In this document: piece after piece, positions 23,915 to 31,679 of the stretch
Layout: each line of letters begins with the position of its first letter
How positions within the stretch are numbered: position 1 is the first letter of the stretch
Origin: Bacillota bacterium
Lineage (GTDB): Bacteria; Bacillota; Syntrophomonadia; Syntrophomonadales; DTU052
Assembly: GCA_029781825.1 (NCBI GenBank)
Contig: JAKOVY010000027.1
Coordinates: 1 to 35,260 of the forward strand
Direction: 5' to 3'
DNA: 35,260 nucleotides
Position numbers and translations under genes: made by a program
The notes under the pieces: model-generated
The model's database searches: none
What the model saw: the letters and a program-made list of their open reading frames with translations, nothing else
Told to the model about the DNA's origin: nothing

Positions 23915-26017
23915 TTAGTTTAACCCGTATTTGCTCAATTTCCGGTAAAGGGCGGAGCTGTGGATGCCCAATACCTGGGCGGTTTTGGTCTTGTTGTAAC
24001 CGGTCTCTTCCAGGGCCTTAATTATCATGCTTTTCTCCAGTTCATCAATTGCCTCATTGAGTTTGCGCCGTGAGTCGGTATCCACCGTGATTGGGGTGTC
24101 ATTCGTCAATAAAGTGGAGACGTCGCCTGTATCGATACAATCAGCCGATCTTATGCTGGCCAGGTTGATCGCCCTTTCCAGTATGTTTTCCAGTTCCCGG
24201 ACATTACCCGGCCAGGAGTAACGGCGCAGGATATCCAAGGCCTGTTCCGTGATCCTGTTAACACTGGTCCCCAACTTCTCATTAATTCTGGGAATCAAGC
24301 CCGCTACCAGCACCGGCAGGTCCTCCATACGTTTGCGCAGCGGGGGGATATGCAGACGTACCACGTTCAGACGGTAATAAAGATCCTTCCTGAACTCATT
24401 ATTGGCCACCATTTCCTCCAGGTTCCGATTGGTAGCCGCGATAACCCGGACATTAATGTCAATCGGTTTAGTCCCTCCAACCCGTTCAATTACCCGTTCC
24501 TGCAAAACCGAAAGCAGTTTGGTCTGCATACTCATAGGCATGTCCCCGATCTCGTCCAAAAAGACGGTACCGCCGCGGGCCAGTTCAAATTTGCCGGGTT
24601 TTCCCCCTTTTTTGGCTCCGGTGAAGGCCCCGTCCTCATAGCCGAACAGCTCTGATTCCAGAAGGTTCTCGGGCAGGGTTACACAATTTATCCTTATGAA
24701 CGGACCGTTTCTTCGATTGCTGGCATTGTGGATCGCCTGGGCAAACAGTTCTTTACCCGTACCGCTCTCACCGGTTATAAGCAGTGTTGATGAGGTTTGG
24801 GCAAACTGCCTGGCCATAGCCTTGACGGTTATAAATTCATTGCTGCGGCCTAACAGGTCCTCGAACCGCCATTTGGCCTGGTACATTGCATTAACTTCAT
24901 CCTTGTACACACTTAACTCCTTCTGGGTCTCCTGCAGTTTCTTCATCAGCATCTTGGCGCCAGACATGTCCAGGACCATACTGTGCCCGATAGCCCCGAT
25001 AATCTCTCCGTTCTGCCAAATGGGAATGCGGTTTATAAGTATGTCTCTCCCTTCGACAATCGGCCAGATATCGGCACTGTCCATCCGACCTGTGCGCAGT
25101 GTTTCCGGAAGTTTTGAATGGGGGAGGACTTCCAGGACATGTTTGCCGATAACATCCTCCCGCTTCTTGCCGATTATGTCCAGGAAGGTCTGATTCATTA
25201 CCGTAATATAGCCGTCTTTATCCACAATGATATAAGCCGTATTCGGGTTTTCGATCAGTCCTTCAAAGATGGCATTAAACTGACTGTCAGTCTCCTGCAG
25301 TTTGCTGACCAGGAATTGCGGAACTGACAGATCCAGAGTCAGGGTATGCCCAATAGCCCCAATCACCTTGCCATTCTTCATTATTGGCAATCGGCTGACA
25401 AACATGTTGTGACCATTGGCTGACCAGAGATCGATTTTTTCGGCCTTCCCCGTTTCCAATACCCGCGGCATCTTGGAATAGGGAATTACATCCAGTATTT
25501 TCTTGCCAATGGTATCCTCGGCCTTCAATCCTACAATATCCAGGTAGGTCTGGTTTACATGGGTTATCTCGGTGTTCTCGTTGATAACCACATAACCCAT
25601 AGTTGGACTCTCAATAATCTGGCTTATTATGGTATCAAATTCCTCGTTCAACTGCTCCAATACAGTTTTGATGCGGGAGGAATCCGTAAACACACTGGCC
25701 GCAAATGCACCGACAATTTTACCTTCGCTAATTATGGGAACCCGGCTAACAATTATCTTCTTTCCGTTAATCAAAGTTACGTCCGCTTCGTCAACCCGTC
25801 CTGTTTCCATAACCTGGGTCAGCTTCTCTCCGGGAATGATGTCACCCACGTATTTTCCGAGCACCTCATCTTCGGTCCGGTTTAACAGCTTGAGCAGGGC
25901 TTGGCTGGCTAGAGTAATCAACCCTTTCTTATCAATACCGATTAAAAGCATATTCGGGTTTTTTATCAGCAGGTCGAGCATCTGATGGGGGGTTAAGTAT
26001 TTGTAACCGGACATCAT
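23915..26017 (-). CDS. Triple-PAS sigma-54-dependent activator 1
   Basis: A 700-residue enhancer-binding protein. Three PAS domains in tandem (about 12-110, 125-235 and 245-360, each with a GYITVMNQTF- or THVNQTYLDI-like strand) are followed by a coiled segment (LMKKLQETQKELSVYKDEVN), the AAA+ domain with GESGTGKE, GAFTGA, GGTVFLDEIGDM and WPGNVREL, and a Fis-type HTH (YNKTKTAQVLGIHSSALYRK). It should open sigma-54 promoters upon a signal sensed by the PAS domains; the ligand is unknown. It is divergent from the acyl-CoA dehydrogenase at 26447, whose upstream region has a -24/-12 promoter and matching upstream sites. It is highly similar to activator 2 (27916-30009). GAGAGGTGAT precedes the start. 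Confidence 0.92.
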   Translation of the reverse strand: MMSGYKYLTPHQMLDLLIKNPNMLLIGIDKKGLITLASQALLKLLNRTEDEVLGKYVGDIIPGEKLTQVMETGRVDEADVTLINGKKIIVSRVPIISEGKIVGAFAASVFTDSSRIKTVLEQLNEEFDTIISQIIESPTMGYVVINENTEITHVNQTYLDIVGLKAEDTIGKKILDVIPYSKMPRVLETGKAEKIDLWSANGHNMFVSRLPIMKNGKVIGAIGHTLTLDLSVPQFLVSKLQETDSQFNAIFEGLIENPNTAYIIVDKDGYITVMNQTFLDIIGKKREDVIGKHVLEVLPHSKLPETLRTGRMDSADIWPIVEGRDILINRIPIWQNGEIIGAIGHSMVLDMSGAKMLMKKLQETQKELSVYKDEVNAMYQAKWRFEDLLGRSNEFITVKAMARQFAQTSSTLLITGESGTGKELFAQAIHNASNRRNGPFIRINCVTLPENLLESELFGYEDGAFTGAKKGGKPGKFELARGGTVFLDEIGDMPMSMQTKLLSVLQERVIERVGGTKPIDINVRVIAATNRNLEEMVANNEFRKDLYYRLNVVRLHIPPLRKRMEDLPVLVAGLIPRINEKLGTSVNRITEQALDILRRYSWPGNVRELENILERAINLASIRSADCIDTGDVSTLLTNDTPITVDTDSRRKLNEAIDELEKSMIIKALEETGYNKTKTAQVLGIHSSALYRKLSKYGLN

Positions 26018-26160
26018 ATCACCTCTCCCCTGGCATGTCTTTTGCGAAAAAGAATCAATGAGTACTCTGATAACGGTTCAGTGCTCGTATGTGACTTATT
26101 AATAATTATATCATCATATTTCGACTCTGTTCCCTTCTGTTTCCTGCTATGAATATGCAT

Positions 26161-26195
26161 TCTTCCATTATTGTCGAATATATCTCCTATTTTGG
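26161..26195. promoter_or_regulatory. Distal activator sites upstream of the acyl-CoA dehydrogenase
   Basis: TCTTCCATTATTG (26161-26173) and TCTCCTATTTTGG (26183-26195) are related sequences 22 bp apart, centred about -225 and -203 from the predicted sigma-54 start (26392). The second shares CTCCTATTTT with the reverse strand of the proximal palindrome. Confidence 0.5.
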
Positions 26196-26270
26196 CTCAG
26201 ATTAAAAAAGTCCCAATTTAACTGGTTTTATTGCTCTTTGATTCCGGCCAACCTCATGGTTATCCATAAA

Positions 26271-26289
26271 TTCTCCTAAAATAGGAGGA
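26271..26289. promoter_or_regulatory. Proximal upstream activating palindrome
   Basis: CTCCTA-AAA-TAGGAG (26273-26287) is a perfect 6-3-6 palindrome centred at -112 from the predicted sigma-54 start. Probable binding site of activator 1. A smaller ATAGG-CCT-CCTAT palindrome (26338-26350) lies at about -48. Confidence 0.6.
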
Positions 26290-26364
26290 CCACCCTTTAG
26301 GCGATTTCAACTTTTTGTTATTGAATAATGTCGAATAATAGGCCTCCTATCGACTGTTCACGCA

Positions 26365-26381
26365 TTGGCATCAATTTTGCT
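26365..26381 (+). promoter_or_regulatory. Sigma-54 (-24/-12) promoter of the acyl-CoA dehydrogenase
   Basis: TTGGCATCAATTTTGCT has GG (26367-26368) and GC (26379-26380) exactly 10 bp apart and matches TGGCAY-N5-TTGCW closely. The start is predicted at about 26392, 55 bp before the ATG. Confidence 0.88.
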
Positions 26382-26446
26382 AAACACGGGATATAAGTCT
26401 TCTGCGATTAACGAGGAACTAATACAGCAATTAAGGAGGCAAAAAA

Positions 26447-27589
26447 ATGGATTTCAGATTAACCGAAGAACAGGAAATGTTTCGCAAAGTGGTACGTGAC
26501 TTCGCAGTAAACGAGATTGAACCCAGCGCAGCCGAGCGAGATGAAGAAGAAAGATTCGACATGGAGCTTTTTCACAAGATGGCTGAACTGGGCCTGACCG
26601 GAATACCGTGGGAAGAGAAGTACGGAGGTGCCGGTTCGGACTTTGTCAGCTATGTTATCGCCGTAGAGGAACTGTCGCGTGTATGCGCCTCCACCGGAGT
26701 CACCCTTTCGGCTCACATCTCCCTCTGTTCCTGGCCGATCTGGAAGTTTGGCACCGAAGAACAGAAACAAAAGTATCTGGTCCCCCTGGCCGAAGGCACC
26801 AAACTGGGGGCATTCGGCATAACCGAGGCGTCGGCAGGCAGTGATTCCGGCGCAACCAAAACAACCGCCGTTCTGGACGGCGATGAATATGTTCTCAATG
26901 GCAGCAAGATCTTCATTACCAACGGCTATTATGCGGACATCTACATTATCATTGCCCGTACAGGGCCTAAAGAGTTGAAGCACAAGGGTATCAGCGCCTT
27001 CATCGTGGAGAAAGGAACTCCCGGTTTCTCCTTCGGCAAGAAGGAAAAAAAGATGGGGATCCGTTCCTCGGCCACCTATGAGCTTATTTTTGAAAACTGC
27101 CGAATACCAAAAGAAAATCTGCTGGGTAAGGAAGGCGAGGGCTTCAAGATCGGGATGCAGATCCTGGATGGAGGCCGTAACGGGATTGCCGCTCAGGCTG
27201 TTGGTATCGCCCAGGGGGCTCTCGATGTCGCACTTAAGTACGCGAAGGAGAGGTATCAATTCGGCAAACCCATTTCCGAGCTTCAGGCCGTCCGATTCAA
27301 ACTGGCAGACATGGCCATGAGGACGGAAGCGGCTCGGCTCTTGACTTACAAAGCAGCCTTTCTAGAGTCGGCCAAGGAGCCGTATGGATTGGCCAGCGCC
27401 ATGGCCAAAGCCTTCGCAGGTGACACCGCCATGTACGTGACCACTGAAGCCGTGCAGATTCTGGGTGGGTACGGCTACTGCCGTGAGTACCCGGTGGAAC
27501 GGATGATGCGCGATGCTAAAATTACCCAGATCTATGAGGGCACTAACGAGATTCAGCGAGTGGTTATCTCCAATCTCCTGCTTAAGTAA
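26447..27589 (+). CDS. Acyl-CoA dehydrogenase (short/medium-chain type)
   Basis: A 380-residue FAD enzyme that introduces the 2,3-double bond in an acyl-CoA and passes electrons to electron-transfer flavoprotein. It starts [33 protein letters not shown] and [13 protein letters not shown] are FAD-binding stretches; [14 protein letters not shown] is the family's second signature; and [19 protein letters not shown] at the end holds the catalytic Glu (about 364). The sequence is of the butyryl-CoA dehydrogenase kind. GGAGG precedes the ATG by 8 bases. It is a single-gene unit with a sigma-54 promoter upstream and a strong terminator (27782) after a thiolase remnant. Confidence 0.93.
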   Translation: MDFRLTEEQEMFRKVVRDFAVNEIEPSAAERDEEERFDMELFHKMAELGLTGIPWEEKYGGAGSDFVSYVIAVEELSRVCASTGVTLSAHISLCSWPIWKFGTEEQKQKYLVPLAEGTKLGAFGITEASAGSDSGATKTTAVLDGDEYVLNGSKIFITNGYYADIYIIIARTGPKELKHKGISAFIVEKGTPGFSFGKKEKKMGIRSSATYELIFENCRIPKENLLGKEGEGFKIGMQILDGGRNGIAAQAVGIAQGALDVALKYAKERYQFGKPISELQAVRFKLADMAMRTEAARLLTYKAAFLESAKEPYGLASAMAKAFAGDTAMYVTTEAVQILGGYGYCREYPVERMMRDAKITQIYEGTNEIQRVVISNLLLK

Positions 27590-27606
27590 AGCTTCGCACT
27601 GGAGCC

Positions 27607-27742
27607 GGGTCTGCACTGGCAGCCACTCTGAAGACCTTAACCAAAGCCGGCTTGACCCTTCTTTATGAAATGCAGCGGCGGGCCCGGCGAGCCATTGTAT
27701 GAAAGCGGGATGGGAACCGCCATAGTTGTCGAGAACTGCTGA
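27607..27742 (+). pseudogene. Remnant of a thiolase (acetyl-CoA acetyltransferase) C-terminus
   Basis: Directly behind the acyl-CoA dehydrogenase, one frame reads AGLTLLYEMQRR (27637-27672) and, after a frame change, another reads GMGTAIVVENC followed by a stop (27740-27742). These correspond to the last about 45 residues of thiolases (..LLYEMQRR..G....C.GGGMGTA.V.E.). The catalytic Cys region is disrupted and everything upstream is missing. A complete thiolase lies at 33086-34294, but its own C-terminus (CVGTGPAMASLW) differs, so the remnant comes from another paralogue. Confidence 0.7.
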
Positions 27743-27781
27743 ACTGATTTGATGAACAGACAGTCCCTCATAATAGCAGAA

Positions 27782-27816
27782 AGGGAACGGTGCATTTCCG
27801 TTCCCTCCTTTTATTT
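27782..27816 (+). terminator. Intrinsic terminator behind the acyl-CoA dehydrogenase unit
   Basis: AGGGAACGG (27782-27790) and CCGTTCCCT (27798-27806) form a 9-bp stem with a 7-nt loop, followed by CCTTTTATTTTAT. A second small stem, CCTTGCC-GGGA-GGCAAGG (about 27877-27894), lies behind the convergent regulator gene. Confidence 0.85.
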
Positions 27817-27915
27817 TATCGAAACAACATATCGTATTAACGGTTTTCCCGACCGGTGCCGGGTGCAGAGGACTTACCTTGCCGGGAGGCAAGGCGGGAG
27901 TTGGAGACCGCTCTC

Positions 27916-30009
27916 TTAATTCAGCCCGTATTTGCTCAGTTTCCGGTAAAGGACCGAGCCGTGGATGCCCAGCATCTTGGCGGCTTTCGTCTTGTTGTGA
28001 CCGGCTTCTTCGAGCGCTTTAACGATCATTTCCCTCTCCACCTGATCCATTACCTCATTAAGCGTCCGAAATGAATTGGCGGTAACGTCAGCGGTTTCTT
28101 TTTTCGATAATGTTGGGAAGTCAACCGTATCAATGCATTCCGCCGCTCTGATATGAGCCAGGTTGATGGCTCTTTCCAGCATGTTTTCCAATTCCCGGAC
28201 ATTCCCCGGCCAGGAGTAGTTGCGCAGGACCTCCATAGCCTGTTCCGAGATCCTGTTAACACTGGTGCCCAGTTTCTGGTTAATCCTGGGTATCAGTCCG
28301 GACACCAGCAGGGGCAGGTCTTCAATGCGTTTCCGCAGCGGGGGTATGTGCAGCCGCACCACGTTCAACCGGTAGTAGAGATCCTCCCGAAATTCGTGGT
28401 TGGCCACCATCTCCTCCAGGTTGCGGTTGGTCGCCGCAATAACCCGAACATTAACTTCTATCGGTTTGGTTCCGCCTACGCGTTCGATTACCCTTTCCTG
28501 CAAAACTGAGAGCAGTTTGGTCTGCATGCTCATAGGCATGTCCCCGATCTCGTCCAAAAAGACTGTTCCTCCCCGGGCGAGCTCAAACTTCCCCGGTTTT
28601 CCGCCCTTTTTGGCTCCGGTAAAGGCTCCGTCTTCATAACCGAACAGTTCCGATTCCAGGAGGTTTTCCGGCAGGGTTACGCAGTTAATCCTTATAAACG
28701 GCCCCGTCCTGTAGCTGCTGGCGTTGTGAATGGCCTGGGCGAACAGCTCTTTACCGGTACCGCTCTCACCCGTGATCAGCAGAGTCGATGAAGTTTGGGC
28801 AAATTGCTGGGCCATGGCCTTGATGGTGACAAACTCCGAGCTGCGGCCAATCAGGTCCTCAAACCTCCATTTTGCCTGGTAAATGGCGTTAACCTCATCC
28901 TTGTATACGCTTAACTCCTTCTGAGTCTCCTGCAGTTTCTTCATCAGGATTTTGGCGCCGGACATGTCCAGGACCATGCTGTGCCCGATAGCCCCGATAA
29001 TCTCTCCGTTCTGCCAAATGGGAATGCGGTTGATCAGTATGTCTCGCCCTTCCACAATCGGCCAGATATCAGCATTGTCCATCCGCCCTGTTCTCAGGGT
29101 TTCCGGAAGTTTTGAATGGGGCAGGACTTCCAGTACGTGTTTGCCGATTACCTCCTCCCGATTCTTGCCGATAATACTGAGGAAGGTCTCGTTCATTACC
29201 GTGATATAGCCATCCTTATCGACGATAATATAAGCCGTGTTCGGGTTTTCAATCAGTCCTTCGAAAATGGCATTAAACTGGCTGTCAGTCTCCTGCAGTT
29301 TGCTGACCAGGAATTTTGGAACCGACCGTTCCAGAGTAAGAGTATGACCGATTGCGCCGATGATCTCGCCGTTCCTCGTTATTGGCAAGCGGCTGACAAA
29401 CATATTGTGGCCGTTGACCGACCACAGATCAATCTCCTCAATCTTCCCTGTTTCCAATACCCGTGGCATCTTGGAATGAGGAATCACATCGAGAATCTTT
29501 TTGCCGATAATGTCTTCTGCCTTCATACCCAGGATGTCAAGGTAGGTCTGATTTACATGAGTGATCTCCGCATCCTTGTTGATTACGATGTAACCCATGG
29601 TGGGACTGTCAATGATCCGGCTTATTATGGTATCAATTTTTTCGTTTAAGTGCTCCAAAACGACCTTCATACGGTTGGTATCCATCAGCACACTGGTGGC
29701 AATGGCTCCAATTATCTTGCCTTTATACATAACGGGCACCCTGGTAACTACAACTTCCTGCCCGTTAATCTCACAAACATCCGCTTCGTCAATTCGCCCC
29801 GTCTCCAGGATCTCCGGGAGCCTGCCATTGGGGATTATATCGCCCACATAGTGATCTAATACTTCTTCTTCCGTCTTTCCCAGCATCTTCAAGAAAGTGG
29901 GGCTGATCACCGTGATCATGCCATTCTTATCAACAGCCACAAAAAACATATAGGGGTTCGTTAAGAGCAGTTCCAACATCTGCTGCGGGTCTAAGGATCC
30001 GCTCCACAT
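27916..30009 (-). CDS. Triple-PAS sigma-54-dependent activator 2
   Basis: A 697-residue paralogue of the 23915-26017 activator with the same order: three PAS domains (about 8-108, 122-232 and 242-358), a coiled linker, the AAA+ domain with GESGTGKE, GAFTGA, GGTVFLDEIGDM and WPGNVREL, and a Fis-type HTH (HNKTKAAKMLGIHGSVLYRK). The middle PAS domains and AAA+ core are nearly identical to activator 1; differences cluster in PAS1, the linker before the HTH, and the recognition region (IHGSV versus IHSSA). I chose ATG 30009 because the ribosome site GAGAGGTGATAGT matches that of activator 1. It is divergent from hbd and probably controls the sigma-54 promoter at 30396. Confidence 0.92.
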   Translation of the reverse strand: MWSGSLDPQQMLELLLTNPYMFFVAVDKNGMITVISPTFLKMLGKTEEEVLDHYVGDIIPNGRLPEILETGRIDEADVCEINGQEVVVTRVPVMYKGKIIGAIATSVLMDTNRMKVVLEHLNEKIDTIISRIIDSPTMGYIVINKDAEITHVNQTYLDILGMKAEDIIGKKILDVIPHSKMPRVLETGKIEEIDLWSVNGHNMFVSRLPITRNGEIIGAIGHTLTLERSVPKFLVSKLQETDSQFNAIFEGLIENPNTAYIIVDKDGYITVMNETFLSIIGKNREEVIGKHVLEVLPHSKLPETLRTGRMDNADIWPIVEGRDILINRIPIWQNGEIIGAIGHSMVLDMSGAKILMKKLQETQKELSVYKDEVNAIYQAKWRFEDLIGRSSEFVTIKAMAQQFAQTSSTLLITGESGTGKELFAQAIHNASSYRTGPFIRINCVTLPENLLESELFGYEDGAFTGAKKGGKPGKFELARGGTVFLDEIGDMPMSMQTKLLSVLQERVIERVGGTKPIEVNVRVIAATNRNLEEMVANHEFREDLYYRLNVVRLHIPPLRKRIEDLPLLVSGLIPRINQKLGTSVNRISEQAMEVLRNYSWPGNVRELENMLERAINLAHIRAAECIDTVDFPTLSKKETADVTANSFRTLNEVMDQVEREMIVKALEEAGHNKTKAAKMLGIHGSVLYRKLSKYGLN

Positions 30010-30191
30010 ACTATCACCTCTCGCCCGGCATGTACTTTGCCACAAATATTCAAAGATAAATCAATTGATGGCTCGGCGATTGTCTGGAGATTGATTCGCG
30101 TAATACATTACTAGCTATTATTCAGTATATCATCATTTTTCGACTTTGTTGTCTTTTCTCCCCTGAAATTTACTGTTACTTACGGGACAAT

Positions 30192-30225
30192 TCTTCTGTT
30201 TTGGAATACAGTTCTCCCGTTTTGC
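30192..30225. promoter_or_regulatory. Distal activator sites upstream of hbd
   Basis: TCTTCTGTTTTGG (30192-30204) and TCTCCCGTTTTGC (30213-30225) are two related sites 21 bp apart, centred about -225 and -204 from the predicted start at 30423. They correspond in order and distance to the sites at 26161-26195. Confidence 0.5.
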
Positions 30226-30302
30226 TATACCTCATAAAACCCCAATCAAATGGGTTTTTGTCGCCTTTTAATCCTATGCAGTCTGTCGGCTGGTGATAAA
30301 AC

Positions 30303-30319
30303 CTCTCAAACCGGGAGAG
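30303..30319. promoter_or_regulatory. Proximal upstream activating palindrome of hbd
   Basis: CTCTC-AAACCGG-GAGAG is centred at 30311, which is -112 from the predicted start, the same as at the acyl-CoA dehydrogenase promoter. Its reverse strand reads TCTCCCGGTTTG, close to the distal TCTCCCGTTTTG. Probable site of activator 2. Confidence 0.55.
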
Positions 30320-30395
30320 TAGGATGGGTATGGGTTAATGTCGTTTGTTGTCGCAAAACGCGGGGAAGTCGACATTTGAAGTGTCAACCTCATGG

Positions 30396-30412
30396 TTGGC
30401 ACCAATCTTGCT
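30396..30412 (+). promoter_or_regulatory. Sigma-54 (-24/-12) promoter of the hbd operon
   Basis: TTGGCACCAATCTTGCT has GG (30398-30399) and GC (30410-30411) exactly 10 bp apart, a near-perfect consensus. The start is at about 30423, leaving a 5' leader of about 200 nt. Confidence 0.9.
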
Positions 30413-30422
30413 TAAAAAAGGG

Positions 30423-30621
30423 TAAACGGATTGGTTGATATCGAGGTCGCAGGGGTTCATGTTGCAATAACAGCACAGTATCGCAGTTCAGAAAGGGAGT
30501 GATTTTACAAAACCTCTTGCCGTACATTGCCGCAGTAATTCATACAGTCGAGCAGTTGTCCGTAAGGGCGACCTTTATAACCTACAGGACGCATTAAAGT
30601 ACCAAAAGGGAGGTTTGCCGG
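30423..30621 (+). promoter_or_regulatory. Long 5' leader of hbd with possible ribosome-site masking
   Basis: The leader contains AAACCTC (30510-30516), complementary to GAGGTTT (30610-30616) which includes the hbd ribosome site. Pairing would mask translation initiation. There is also a second ribosome-site-like AAAGGGAG at 30492-30499. No known riboswitch class is recognised. Confidence 0.3.
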
Positions 30622-31473
30622 ATGGATATCAAAAAGATCGGCGTACTGGGAGCAGGCATCATGGGATCGGGTATTGCCCAGATCTGTGCCGAAGCCGGGT
30701 ATGAGGTAGTCCTGGTTGATATAGCCGAAGCGTTTGTTAACAAAGGCTTCCAGGGCATAGTCAAAAATTGGACCAAAGCAGTGGAAAAGGGTAAAAGGAC
30801 TGCCGAGGACCTGGAAAAGTTCAAAGCTCTGATAACCACCAGCCTGGACAATAAGGATTTCAAAGATTGTGATGTCGTGATAGAAGCCATAGTCGAGAAC
30901 ATCGACGTCAAGAAAAAGGTATTTAAGGAGCTGGGGGAAATCTGCAAGGATTCCGCCGTCCTGGCCACCAATACCTCGGCTCTCAGCATCACAGAAATAG
31001 GTACCGCCAGCTGTCGTCCCCAATCGGTAGTAGGAATGCACTTCTTTAATCCGGTACCGGCCATGAAGCTGGTGGAAGTGATCCCCGGGGCTGAAACCAG
31101 TGAGGAGACCGTCGCCATCGTCACCGAACTGGCTGTAAAAATCGGCAAGGAACCGGTTAGAGCCAAAGAAACCCCGGGCTTTATTGTCAACCGCTTATTG
31201 GTTCCTTACATGAATGAAGCTGCAATGCTTTACCAGGAGGGGATCCCGGCCGAGGAGATTGACAAGGCCATGAAACTGGGAGCCAATATGCCCATGGGTC
31301 CCCTGGCACTGGCGGATCTGGTGGGTCTTGATACCCTCCTGATGATCTGTGATTACTACTGGAGAGAGTTCGGTGACTCAAAATACCGGGCTTCCCTGGC
31401 TTTGAGAAACAAGGTCCGCGCCGGGCACCTGGGAAGAAAAACCGGCAAGGGCTTTTATGATTACACCAAGTAA
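30622..31473 (+). CDS. hbd: 3-hydroxybutyryl-CoA dehydrogenase
   Basis: A 283-residue cytoplasmic NAD(P)-dependent enzyme interconverting 3-hydroxybutyryl-CoA and acetoacetyl-CoA. The Rossmann motif GAGIMGSG (10-17), ATNTSALSITEI, the catalytic-His region GMHFFNPVPAMKLVEVI, TPGFIVNRLLVPYMNEA and the closing HLGRKTGKGFYDY are diagnostic, and the length (about 282) is standard for the single-domain bacterial enzyme. GGGAGG lies 8 bases before the ATG. It is the first gene of a beta-oxidation/butyrate operon behind a sigma-54 promoter. Two strong hairpins separate it from the next gene. Confidence 0.95.
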   Translation: MDIKKIGVLGAGIMGSGIAQICAEAGYEVVLVDIAEAFVNKGFQGIVKNWTKAVEKGKRTAEDLEKFKALITTSLDNKDFKDCDVVIEAIVENIDVKKKVFKELGEICKDSAVLATNTSALSITEIGTASCRPQSVVGMHFFNPVPAMKLVEVIPGAETSEETVAIVTELAVKIGKEPVRAKETPGFIVNRLLVPYMNEAAMLYQEGIPAEEIDKAMKLGANMPMGPLALADLVGLDTLLMICDYYWREFGDSKYRASLALRNKVRAGHLGRKTGKGFYDYTK

Positions 31474-31505
31474 AAACGCTTTACATCAATCGCCCCTCTT
31501 ACGGT

Positions 31506-31542
31506 AGAAAGGGAGCGGAGCTTGCTCCGTCCCTCCCTTTCT
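31506..31542 (+). terminator. Long hairpin between hbd and the CoA-transferase gene
   Basis: AGAAAGGGAG plus CGGAGC (31506-31521) pair with GCTCCG (31524-31529) and CTCCCTTTCT (31533-31542): 16 pairs with a two-base loop and a TCC bulge. No T-run follows, so it may be a processing or stability element, or a partial terminator that lowers expression of the distal genes. Confidence 0.5.
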
Positions 31543-31563
31543 AAACTGTGAAAGAACAGATCA

Positions 31564-31589
31564 CCAATACCATAATGCTTTGGTATTGG
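31564..31589. promoter_or_regulatory. Perfect 9-bp inverted repeat before the CoA-transferase gene
   Basis: CCAATACCA (31564-31572) and TGGTATTGG (31581-31589) around an 8-base loop. It could be an operator or a second hairpin in the intergenic mRNA. Confidence 0.45.
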
Positions 31590-31679
31590 ATAGTTCCTGA
31601 AATCATATGAGTTCCGACATCTGTGAGGCGGCGGTACTCTCCGCATTCAAAACTCGGCACGAAAGGAAGTGATTGCAGC

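Noticed and set aside
30499-30597. Possible 32-codon leader peptide starting with GTG in the hbd leader
   Set aside because: The ribosome-site-like AAAGGGAG overlaps the start codon, which leaves no spacing; no other support.
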